NCBI GenBank assembly: GCA_947646735.1
Contig: CANTFK010000248.1
Coordinates: forward strand, 62,001-126,000
DNA length: 64,000 nucleotides
Direction of reading: 5' to 3'
Source of the DNA: Peronospora farinosa
Lineage: Eukaryota; Oomycota; Peronosporomycetes; Peronosporales; Peronosporaceae
The notes beneath the pieces are model-generated. The model saw nothing but the letters and a program-made list of their open reading frames with translations, was not told the origin of the DNA and searched no databases. Position 1 is the stretch's first letter. Each line of letters opens with the position of its first letter. A program made the position numbers and the translations under genes. Shown one piece after another: positions 55,977 through 64,000 of this stretch.

Positions 55977-58900
55977 TCAAGAATTGTCACACTCGTAGTA
56001 GCGACCGAGACGATGCTGTACCAGCATTTTTCGTGCCGCAGGCGGGTGCGTATTCAGTATGGGGCCACAATCCCCGCCATGTTGAGCAGCTTCCAGTAGC
56101 ACTTGTGCTCCTCCAGGGTGTACACCAAGTAAATCCGTCACGTCGTATATACTGTCGCCTACTTGGATCCAGCATGATCGCATGCTACGATGTCGCTTTA
56201 TCTCGCAGGAAGAGTATTCCCGATCAAAATTGAAGGAGCTGTCGGTTGATGTTGGCGCACAATGTTGCCATGCTGCTTGCCGTGCTGTAGGTCCGGCAGC
56301 TTCTGATGAATCTCCAAAGGCTGCTTTCAGTTGGTACTCTTTCTCCGCACAGAAGTAGCAGCGTTCATTGGTGCATACATCGTTGCACCCAATGCACGCA
56401 TCACATACACCCGCTGGCCGACGTGATCGAATTGACGCCTGAGAGGGTTGGCGAACTGTTTGCGCTGCTGTGGGCCTGTGGTCACTGCGCAGCAGCGGAC
56501 CGACCGTGTCATCTTCATCATCCATTCCAAAAATGTTTGCCTCGACGTTGTTACCGATTGACTGTGTGGGACTGGTATCGTTAATGCAGTGGTGCGGTTG
56601 GCTATCACCTGGGGCGATGCGGCCGTAAGTCTCGTTCTTTTTTAGTTGCTTCAAACTCTTTCTGGACTGTTTTGGTTCTGGTACTATTACGCGGGGCTCC
56701 AGCTTCGGTGGTTTTGTGTGCATGCCTTTGCCACGAGTAGAGCTTGATGGCTCGCTTGGATTAAGATACTCGAGCCTCATTGATCCGTTCGACTTAATAG
56801 CTTCAAGGCAGTTAGTGGTCTCTGGTTTATGCAGCTCTTCCATTGGAGTGCACTTGCTCGTTCCATAGCTAAATACGTGTTCGGGCATTTCAATAGTTCT
56901 CCCGGAGCCAAACTGCAGTGATTGGGTTTTCGTTCTGCTCTCGGTATTTGCTAGATAGTTATCAAGAAACAAACCAAGCGCGCTTAGCCACTTCTTTCGA
57001 GATTCGTGAAAGTCTCCAGCACGCGAATTGGGTAGCTGGTTGTCACTTGGTGATGATAATTGAAGCGGACTATCAGGTGGCTGGGTCGCAAAGCGATGTA
57101 ACACGAATTTCACGAGTGCTACTGACGTCTCAGCCATGCGTACGAGACGGATGTCCAAAATCGAATCCACTAAAAAACGGTACTTTTCCAATAGTCTACC
57201 TGCCAGTGCATCCGTCTGCTTCTCGGCTGGTAGATTGTCAAAGTCATGACTTGGGTGCTTTTGCCGGTTGCCTGCAGCGACATAGTTCTGCCGATCACGT
57301 GCCGTACGCTGCAATTTTGCCGCACTTTGCATGTGAATCAATAAGTGATGCAGCGTGAGCAGTGCCTCGTAGAACATCACATTGATTTCATTCTGTACTC
57401 GAGCTTCCTTTGAACACAAAGTTGAGGATGGAGCTGACGAGAGACTAGATGAAGCGCTACTCCCAACGTCCAGATCAGCCATCCACAATGTTGCTCCAAA
57501 GGCGGACGAGTTTTTCATGAATGACGAGCTGATCGATGCAGCAAAAGTAGCGGGGATGAGGTCGACAACGGCATGCTGTAGTGTCGCGTGACGAACAAAG
57601 TGCTGAACCATCTTGGCACGTCGGTCTCCAGCTGAGTTGGAGTGAGACGACGTTTTCGGTGTTCGGACGTCCAAAAAGCATTGTAGCAGTCGGAGGCACC
57701 AGTAGCATGTGAGAATATCTTGCTGTAAAATGAGCTCGTGCACAGCGTCAAGTACGTGGGGTATCTGTCAAAACAAGGATTGTCAATGCTGGAATAATGT
57801 ATACAAGAAAGAAAGAGACTGTACCATTTCGTCTGTAAAAGAAGCATCTGGATGATGATACAAGCGCAGAAGCGCTTGCAAAGTGGTAATAAGGTCCGAG
57901 CTAGTGGTGTCCCCGTATCGTCGTAGTGAAGCTACTAGAGTCACGAGATGCTCGAAAACAAGCTCCATAGCCTTGTTCACCACTTCAATTTGCCCTGACT
58001 CACTGTACGTGAGTTCGTCAATTCGAAGGTTAGCATTGAGTTCCTCCATCGCGATGACAATACTCACGCTATCGTTCATTGACACTCCTGACTCCATGGA
58101 CTTGCGTGTTTCGTAGAGAGGTTCTGTTGTATACTTGTTCTTATTGATACGGCGCTGGAACCAACTGCCGCGTCCATTCGAGTCAGAATCTGCAAGGTCA
58201 TTGTTTCCCAGAGTAGCTCGATGTGTTATATTTCCTCCACGACGCCTTCGAGGTGACCATATACTATTGCCTCGACTTCTCCCGCCATTATTTTCTGCGG
58301 CCTGAGCACTTGTTTTCGTGATTCGCCTCAGCAGGAATGTTTCCATTAATGCACCGACAACGTTAGTGTCGTCACTTGCGTTGGTATCAGCAGCATGAGG
58401 GTGATAGAATCGGCAATAATTGAGACCTGAGGAGGTGAGAACAACGTTATGGTGTCCTGCTTCATAACACATCAGCAGAAGTATCGTAACAAGTTCGTCG
58501 CGGCCATCCACGTCAAGGATCAATGTATCCTCGTGCTTGAACTCCAACACAAGTGTTCTTGGACCCCAATCGGGGCGAACTATTGCTAATAGTGCGCTGT
58601 ATGGACGCGCAATGACTGTGCGCATGGAGCAATGCATTTCAACAATTGCATCACTTTGTAGGATCAACTGAATCTCCTTGTTGGCAGCATCACTGTTTTC
58701 ACTTCCTGGTAAAGCACCACTACCTTCATGGTTCCTCACTTTCTTCACATCGAATCGAACAACCGAAGGACGATTAAGCACCTGCGCATTATGCAAACGA
58801 AGATGCAGTGCCGTGATCTCACTCGACGTCTTATAAAGCTCCACTCCCGCCTCGTTTGCTGCCACCATGATTTCGTTCATACATTCATGTCGTTCACTAC

Positions 58901-59495
58901 AACAGAAAACCTGATCATGGAACGCTGTAGACAATACCATGCCCTCATCATTATCCGTCGAAAACGCCACCTTTGCTAGATACACGAATGGTAGAATTTG
59001 TACGGGTCGACCACCTTCCTCCAAAAAGATGATACTGGAAACCGTGACTTGCAGGAACAACAACTTGGTCGATGCATCGGCAAATTGTTCAATGCATCGG
59101 AAGTGAAGTCTACGTGCACCAATGAGTCGGTACACTTGTGCCTTTCCCTGAGCCTGTCGACGAAGTCGAGCTACCAATGACAACAGGTGACCTTGAGCAG
59201 AGCACGCGAATTTCAACTTGGGCGACCGAAAACGAGACTTTTCAAGTCGAAGTACAAACTGGTTCTTGGTCTGTGACAGCTCGACGGCTTCAATATCGGC
59301 AATCTCCCATTGATCGGTGCACCGGAATGTTTCCGGATTGTATGTGCTAAGAGTAGAGGAAGTGACGAGAAGGATTCGGGGATACGTGGCCCACCAAGCC
59401 ACTTTCGTAACCAGATACTGCGCAATGACCGTATCACTTTTACCACCAGAGGTACCAGAAGCCAAGGAAAAGTTTTTGACGAGAGATGTTGTCAT
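55977..59495 (-). CDS. RME-8/GRV2 N-terminal-like protein with C-terminal cytochrome b5 domain
   Basis: Two exons (59495-57825, 57764-55977) encode 1152 residues, joined in phase 0 across a 61-nt intron. Residues 15-420 resemble the PH-like N-terminus of RME-8/DNAJC13 and plant GRV2: VAWWATYPRILLVTSSTLST followed by YNPETFRCTDQW, and later blocks of the same type. That region binds PI3P on endosomes in RME-8. A helical middle part follows, then a disordered stretch with a CDACIGCNDVCTNERCYFC cysteine cluster. A cytochrome b5-like domain (about 1075-1148) completes it: SCWIQVGDSIYDVTDLLGVH, PGG and NTHPPAARKML, with both possible axial histidines. No DnaJ domain is present and the length is half that of RME-8. 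The architecture is unusual. ATG at 59495 is the first in frame. Confidence 0.7.
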
Positions 59496-60156
59496 TGTCC
59501 TCACTCAACCTCTTGAGTCGATTGAGAAAAAACTCAAAGTGAACAAGCCATATCGACTCGACTCGACAAGCAGTGCACATTGGAAACGCATTTTTGAGAC
59601 AGAGTTTACAGTTTCATACGTTCAAGACAGTTAAGAAATGTTTTCTTGGTTATTAAAGTGTTTGACATGTACGTGTAGTGTTGAATACACGCAGAATCCG
59701 TTACGGATGTTGTAAAGAAAAGTTGTTGAGCCCGTGAAAGCGTCAACAACTTGCGACTTTGTAGTATATAAGACAATTGTTTTTGCTTCTCATAATGCTC
59801 AATGGAGACGTACATACGCTTATATAGTGATCGGATGTATGTAGCAAATTCTTATGCATTAGTTGTACCTGTATCTGCTTCCACACGCCTTCTAAACTTG
59901 TGTACGTCTTGCAAATCGCCCACAGACTTCATCTCCCCGGGTTGCTGGAAAGCTCGTTTTTCTTGCTACAACAGGTTTTTGATTCCTGACAAGTTATTCC
60001 ACTCAGCTTCGACTTTAACGTTTCGTGATACCTGTGGCTGTAGCTGCGCGGTTTCATTGCACTGGGATGACGCAACCCCCGTTTCAAAACAACGCAGCGT
60101 CATATCGCTCATCTTCCAAGACAGGCGTTTCTATGCAGAAATCTGTTATCGAGAGT
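59496..60156. other. Intergenic stretch with no supported gene
   Basis: About 660 bp upstream of the RME-8-like gene. One plus-strand frame (59802-60248) is open but Cys/Ser-rich without domain structure, and it overlaps better minus-strand text. No repeat or RNA gene recognised. Confidence 0.5.
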
Positions 60157-60425
60157 TCATTGCAGCCTTGCCAGCACCTTGTTGCGCTTGTACTTGTTGC
60201 GCCAGTCTGCATATTTGTTTGCCTCTTTTAAGCTTTTCACGCCAATGACCGTTCTTATTGATTGCGGTCCATACTTGTGTTGTTCTGCAATCCGTGTGCA
60301 CTTTTGCTCTACAGTTGCCTGCTTGTCCTCGTGTGCGTGTGACTGCAAGCCGCGACGCTGGCTTGATCATCAACGTTTTTTTTCTTCCAGTCATACGAAA
60401 ACTGTTGGTAATGCCACCACGACAT
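60157..60425 (-). pseudogene. Possible small gene with a frameshift, unknown function
   Basis: On the minus strand an ATG at 60425 begins MSWWHYQQFSYDWKKKNVDD followed by QASVAA, which reads like protein. The same strand then continues in another frame with HAHEDKQATVEQKCTRIAEQ, VIGVKSLKEANKYADWRNKY and finally KVLARLQ, up to a stop at 60157-60159. A single-base slip near 60345, in a CACACGCACACG tract, would join them into a basic protein of about 88 residues. It lies 3' of the JMJD4-like gene on the same strand. It could be a recent pseudogene, a sequencing error or a spliced gene with a very short intron. I do not recognise the family. Confidence 0.35.
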
Positions 60426-60538
60426 ACTAAAGAAAACAAGCACCCCCTTGCGAATAATGGTAGTTGAGAAACGGTTAAATGCTTTTTGTACATCATCTCC
60501 CCGTACACACCTCTCCTTCCAGCTTATTAGCCAGCCAC

Positions 60539-61654
60539 CTATGCTTGATTTACTGCACGTACTTCGAATTGTAAGTCCACATCAAGCCCGCTTTCATCCA
60601 CGTTAACGTCTTCAGCGTCATGTATAGTGTCCAGAGCTGCGTCTAACTGCAGGAGGATTTCACGCACCTACACATTCACGAAGAAGACTGTCATGAGTAT
60701 CTGTGCGTATCCGCTTCATATTATTGTAAACTTACGTGTCCCAATTGAATGACCGAATCCATTTCCCCAATTGTCGAGTCCTTGTTCTTGTCGTTTTTGC
60801 GGTATTCGCGCTGTGACAGTACTTCGTTGGATTTGACATACAAGAGTTCTCGGAACTCAGCGTAGTTGATGCCAGTATTGGCAAGCATAACTCGCTGACA
60901 CTGGTCTACAAAATCGCGTCCAACAAGACCTATGTCTTTTAGGTGTTCTAGTTCGTGTTCCACCGCGGCGTACTCACGTTTAAGAAACCCCCACACTTCA
61001 CAAATGTTGTATCCATTGAACCAGTTATGGTTGATGGAGATTGTATCTTCCATGTTTCTCACTTGGTGATACCACCCACTGGGGACGAAAATCGCGTCAC
61101 CCGTTTCTTGGACAACGTACACTGGTTTTGCTTCATAAAAGTGAGGATAATTCTCTTTGTCAATCATTGTAGCTGTTACATCGGGAATAACAAAGTGACC
61201 AAAGCGATCTTTCAACTTTGGTTCCTGCTCCACAATCACAGCGTTAGACATTAGAGCCCGTATGTGTCAATTTGATATGCCGCAATGCATACATCATTGG
61301 GGTGGAAGAGAATCCACTGCTTGCGGCCGCAGACATTCACCGACCAGCTACGAGGAACAGTCAGACCCGATGTAGTTTTTAGTCAGCAAAGTCACGACTG
61401 CATACCTGTAAGAGCGAAATACATCTTGATGAAGCGGCGTCCAGCTTCCAGCAGGACCTGTATGTAAAACATAGCTGTAAGTCTCATATGCCAGTCATCA
61501 GCCTATCGTAAACACAACCTTTCACCTTACCAAGATACACAAATCGATAATCACTGTCGCTCTTCTCTTTGTGCAATAACACAGGACGGTTGGGCGCCAT
61601 GTAACGAGTGCAAAAGTCGTCATAACTTAGTGTCGTGGCATCCTCAACGTCCAT
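60539..61654 (-). CDS. JMJD4-like JmjC oxygenase (short form)
   Basis: Five exons (61654-61531, 61457-61406, 61347-61293, 61224-60736, 60667-60539) give 282 residues. JMJD4 is a 2-oxoglutarate/Fe(II) lysyl hydroxylase of the release factor eRF1. Family blocks are continuous across introns: SDYRFVYLG, AGSWTPLHQDVFRSYSW with the HxD iron ligands, SVNVCGRKQWILF, then FVPSGWYHQVRNMEDTISIN and HNW with the distal histidine. A C-terminal helical region follows. Between the N-terminal block LSYDDFCTRYMAPNRPVLL and DYRFVY there are only about eight residues, where human JMJD4 has about 85. The ATG at 61654 is the first in frame of this exon. Coding-like text upstream (61730-61830 minus) could be an extra 5' exon. 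Divergent to the channel gene. Confidence 0.8.
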
Positions 61655-62233
61655 CGTTTGTCTAAGAATCAGATGAATCAGAGGAACTACCACAAATATT
61701 TATTTATCTAAAAACATGCTACTACCTTTATATTTGAATTTCTCGGTCCAAAAAGTTTGAGCTCTTCGATAAATTGCATCGTTATTTTGCTCACATTTTG
61801 TCACAACAGGGTCGTACCTAACCGATAAGATACTTAGCGAGTAGCCTTTTACTTTTGAACGTACTTATGTCCATTGTGGCCATAAATTTTCGGACAGAAT
61901 TATAGCTATCCACTCCATTTGACATCAATCTGATTCCCGAAGCTTCCACATGGAAAACCAGCCTTTACTTGCTAACACTTTGCGCTATGGCAGCGTTCCT
62001 GAGGTCACAGTCTCCACTTTATTAGCGACTCTTCTTGTAGCATAAAGATCTGACACCTTGTGCTTTGTAGTCCGTTGCTGGAAAAGCGAAAGCCGCGTCC
62101 CAGATCAACACATTCGATGTCTGTAATGCCCGTGACATTGAGCGCATGAGTCGGTCAGTGACGTGTCTTTCACATTGGATTATAGTATGGGACCTTGAGT
62201 AAACTAGCAGTGATACACTGACGCATGTATTGA
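61655..62233. promoter_or_regulatory. Divergent upstream region of JMJD4-like and channel genes
   Basis: 579 bp between two ATGs pointing apart. On the minus strand around 61730-61830 there is coding-like text (CEQNNDAIYRRAQTFW) that could be a 5' exon of the JMJD4-like gene through a very short intron. Otherwise nothing specific is seen. Confidence 0.4.
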
Positions 62234-64000
62234 ATGGGGGACAGTCACTTGGACAATGGGAATCTCGGCGCTGCCATCGACACCTTCATGTGCCTAGTTT
62301 CGATAGTTTTTTCTGGTACATACGTCGCCAATACGTATATCCCTTACAATAGTGTACGGTTCGTATTATGTTGTGAGGCTGCGGCGGGGGGGGGTGGGGG
62401 TACAATACAGCAATGAGTGCTTGCTAATACCCTATTGCTGTGGATGCAGATGCCCCATTCGATCTGGGTCGTCGAGTTGATCTGCGCGTCGCTATTTACC
62501 ATTGATTTTTCTTTTCGAGGCATTTATCTAGCTGCTAATCGACGTCAAGAGTATTTACTATCACTAACAACATTTCTTTACCTCGTAAACATTTTGCCGG
62601 TACTTCCAGCCTCTTTCTTCATCCGCTACCAGTTGAGTTATTTTCTGTTATGCTCGGTACTTTTTTGTCAAGGTATCATTTACTCACACATTGTTCTTGC
62701 TGTGTTTAGTACTTTTTGGTACGGTGAGTCATTGTGGCGCTTTATCTACCCCTTGCGCTTTGCCATGTGCTATCTCACCGGTAAAGCAGTGCTGAGCCGC
62801 TGTCACGCTTACCTGAACCCGGTGCATCAGTTCGCATTCTTGTGCTACTTGCAAATTATATGTATCCTGTTGGGTGCTGCTGGGATCATTCAAGTCGCTG
62901 AGACAATGGATGGCACACTCTCGGTCAAGAATCTTGGTGAATGGACCTTTTTCAACGCGTTCTTTAACTCTGTCATGACATTTGTGACGATTGACAAACC
63001 GCCGGCGGAGACCAATCTGTCAAAAATCTTTGTGGGCTTGCTCGTCTGCGTCTTCATTTTAGTCATCCCGTACCAGATTTCGAGCGTTATGGACTTAAGC
63101 AACTCCATCTCACCGTATGAGGAAGCTAGCTACAAACCTTCTTCTAACAGCCCGCATGTTGTGCTGTGTGGAGATCTCACTGCTTCTCGCATCAGCCACT
63201 TCTTTCATGAAATTTTCCACAACGATCACGATTTTGTTGGCATCCATGTTGTTGTGCTGAGTGAGGACCCTCCGGCTACGTCACTTAAAGCACTGCTGCT
63301 GGACCCATTCTTTGCGAAGCGCGTTTGGTTTGTCCAGGGATCATTGCTTGACGTTGACAATGCGAAGCGCGCGGCTTGTGACACTGCAAACGCCATTTTT
63401 ATTTTGACGAACCCCGTGAGCGATCAAGAAACTTCGATCAGCGATCACCGCACTTTGATGCGTGTGCTTGCGGCTAGACGCCAGGCTCCGAAGGCGCGCG
63501 TTTTTGCGCAGCTTAATCGATCCATTCACTGTCAGCTCGTTCGCGACATGGGAGTTCAGAATGTGCTTTGCCTCTCGGAGGTTACGATGTCGCTGCTTGG
63601 CCAAAACTGCATTTGTCCCGGCTTCTCAACTTTCATGTACAGTATCACGTCAACTTCCAGTTTTGATGACGACAACAACGAAGGCCTTGGAAGCGATGCT
63701 AAGCTTAGAAACCGTTCTACAGCTGTTGATAATGGCAAAGGTTCTTGGGTGGACAAATATTTGCTAGGAGCGAGCCACGAGGTTTATGTGGTCGAATTGC
63801 CGCCGACATCGGTGATTGAGGGCAAAACTTTTTCTGAGTTGGCTTCACTTGCTTATTCACACTGCAATGGAATTATTGTTTTTGCTGTTGCCGATGGTCC
63901 CCGGGGCAAAGTGGTTCTCAACCCTGGTGATTCGTACACTTGCGTGGGTGGCGAGACGGCTTACGTGATTGCTCAGACCCAGGGTGCCGCCAATGCCTTG
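62234..64000 (+). CDS. Slo/BK-like potassium channel alpha subunit with RCK domain (partial)
   Basis: Two exons are visible (62234-62353, 62450 to the right edge), giving 557 codons. The C-terminus lies outside the window. Exon 1 has a first membrane helix (FMCLVSIVFSGTYVANTYI). Exon 2 has further helices, a pore region and a cytoplasmic RCK domain: SPHVVLCGDLTASRISHFF, HVVVLSEDPP, VWFVQGSLLDVDNAKRAAC, ANAIFILTNP, MRVLAARRQAPKARVFAQL, and LLGQNCICPGFSTFMYSI. These follow the Slo1 order closely. At the pore, where TVGYGD is expected, the sequence is TFVTIDKPPAETNLSKIF. The intron contains G-runs (about 62387-62400). The pattern indicates a Slo-family protein, but potassium selectivity is doubtful. 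An earlier S0 exon upstream is possible. Confidence 0.8.

Noticed and set aside
59802..60248. 148-codon plus-strand open frame
   Set aside because: Cys/Ser-rich with no domain, and it overlaps minus-strand text that looks more protein-like.

Overview
This 64 kb window is nuclear DNA of a stramenopile, most likely an oomycete of the Phytophthora / downy mildew group. The evidence is compact genes on both strands with short intergenic gaps, many intronless genes, GT-AG introns of about 50-100 nt, a degraded Ty1/copia element, a short-TIR DNA element, and protein architectures that fit stramenopiles (FKBP-TPR-cyclophilin fusion, ABCC-like TMD0 plus PX, Slo-like channel). The genus assignment is an inference.

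Layout: 1-3293 (-) RNA polymerase I largest subunit, running off the left edge; 3544-5133 (-) dual-family immunophilin; 5134-6829 empty; 6830-7843 (-) ethylmalonyl-CoA decarboxylase-like hydratase; 7936-8790 probable gene relic; 9083-11383 (+) myotubularin; 11768-16849 (+) complete-length but broken copia element with two 253-bp LTRs; 17339-18828 (+) membrane/PX protein; 18966-22270 (-) kinesin-14; 22463-23851 (-) Rab GDI; 23901-25164 a TIR-bounded element holding a gene fragment; 25268-26629 (+) ARP4; 26664-27022 (+) possible small gene; 27378-28820 (-) RRP9/U3-55K; 29010-30674 (+) EHD-type GTPase; 32261-40582 (-) eight-exon DMXL/Rav1 protein of about 2580 residues; 40840-41809 (+) SGF29; 42237-43546 a head-to-head pair of H2A genes; 43978-46583 (-) B-box/coiled-coil protein; 46750-49529 (+) RMC1; 50676-52049 (-) syntaxin 5/Sed5; 52165-53947 (+) ZC3H3-type CCCH protein; 54092-55868 (+) FANCE-like protein; 55977-59495 (-) RME-8-N-terminal-like protein ending in cytochrome b5; 60157-60425 (-) possible frameshifted small gene; 60539-61654 (-) JMJD4-like hydroxylase; 62234-right edge (+) Slo/BK-like channel.

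How genes relate: many products serve endosome, vacuole and Golgi traffic (myotubularin, Rab GDI, EHD, DMXL/Rav1, RMC1, syntaxin 5, RME-8-like, PX protein). A second set is nuclear (Pol I, RRP9, ARP4, SGF29, H2A, FANCE, ZC3H3). There are no operons, but several close divergent pairs share short promoters: RRP9/EHD, DMXL/SGF29, H2A/H2A, B-box/RMC1, syntaxin/ZC3H3 and JMJD4/channel.

Most notable observations: a conserved 16-nt hairpin with 6-bp stem and UUUC loop downstream of both H2A genes, strongly resembling the histone mRNA stem-loop; a copia primer-binding site matching the anticodon arm of initiator tRNA-Met; a cytochrome b5 domain fused to an RME-8-like N-terminal module; a Slo-like channel without the usual GYG filter; and an ABCC-TMD0-like region joined directly to a PX domain. 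Exon boundaries were derived by hand from splice consensus, phase and protein continuity.
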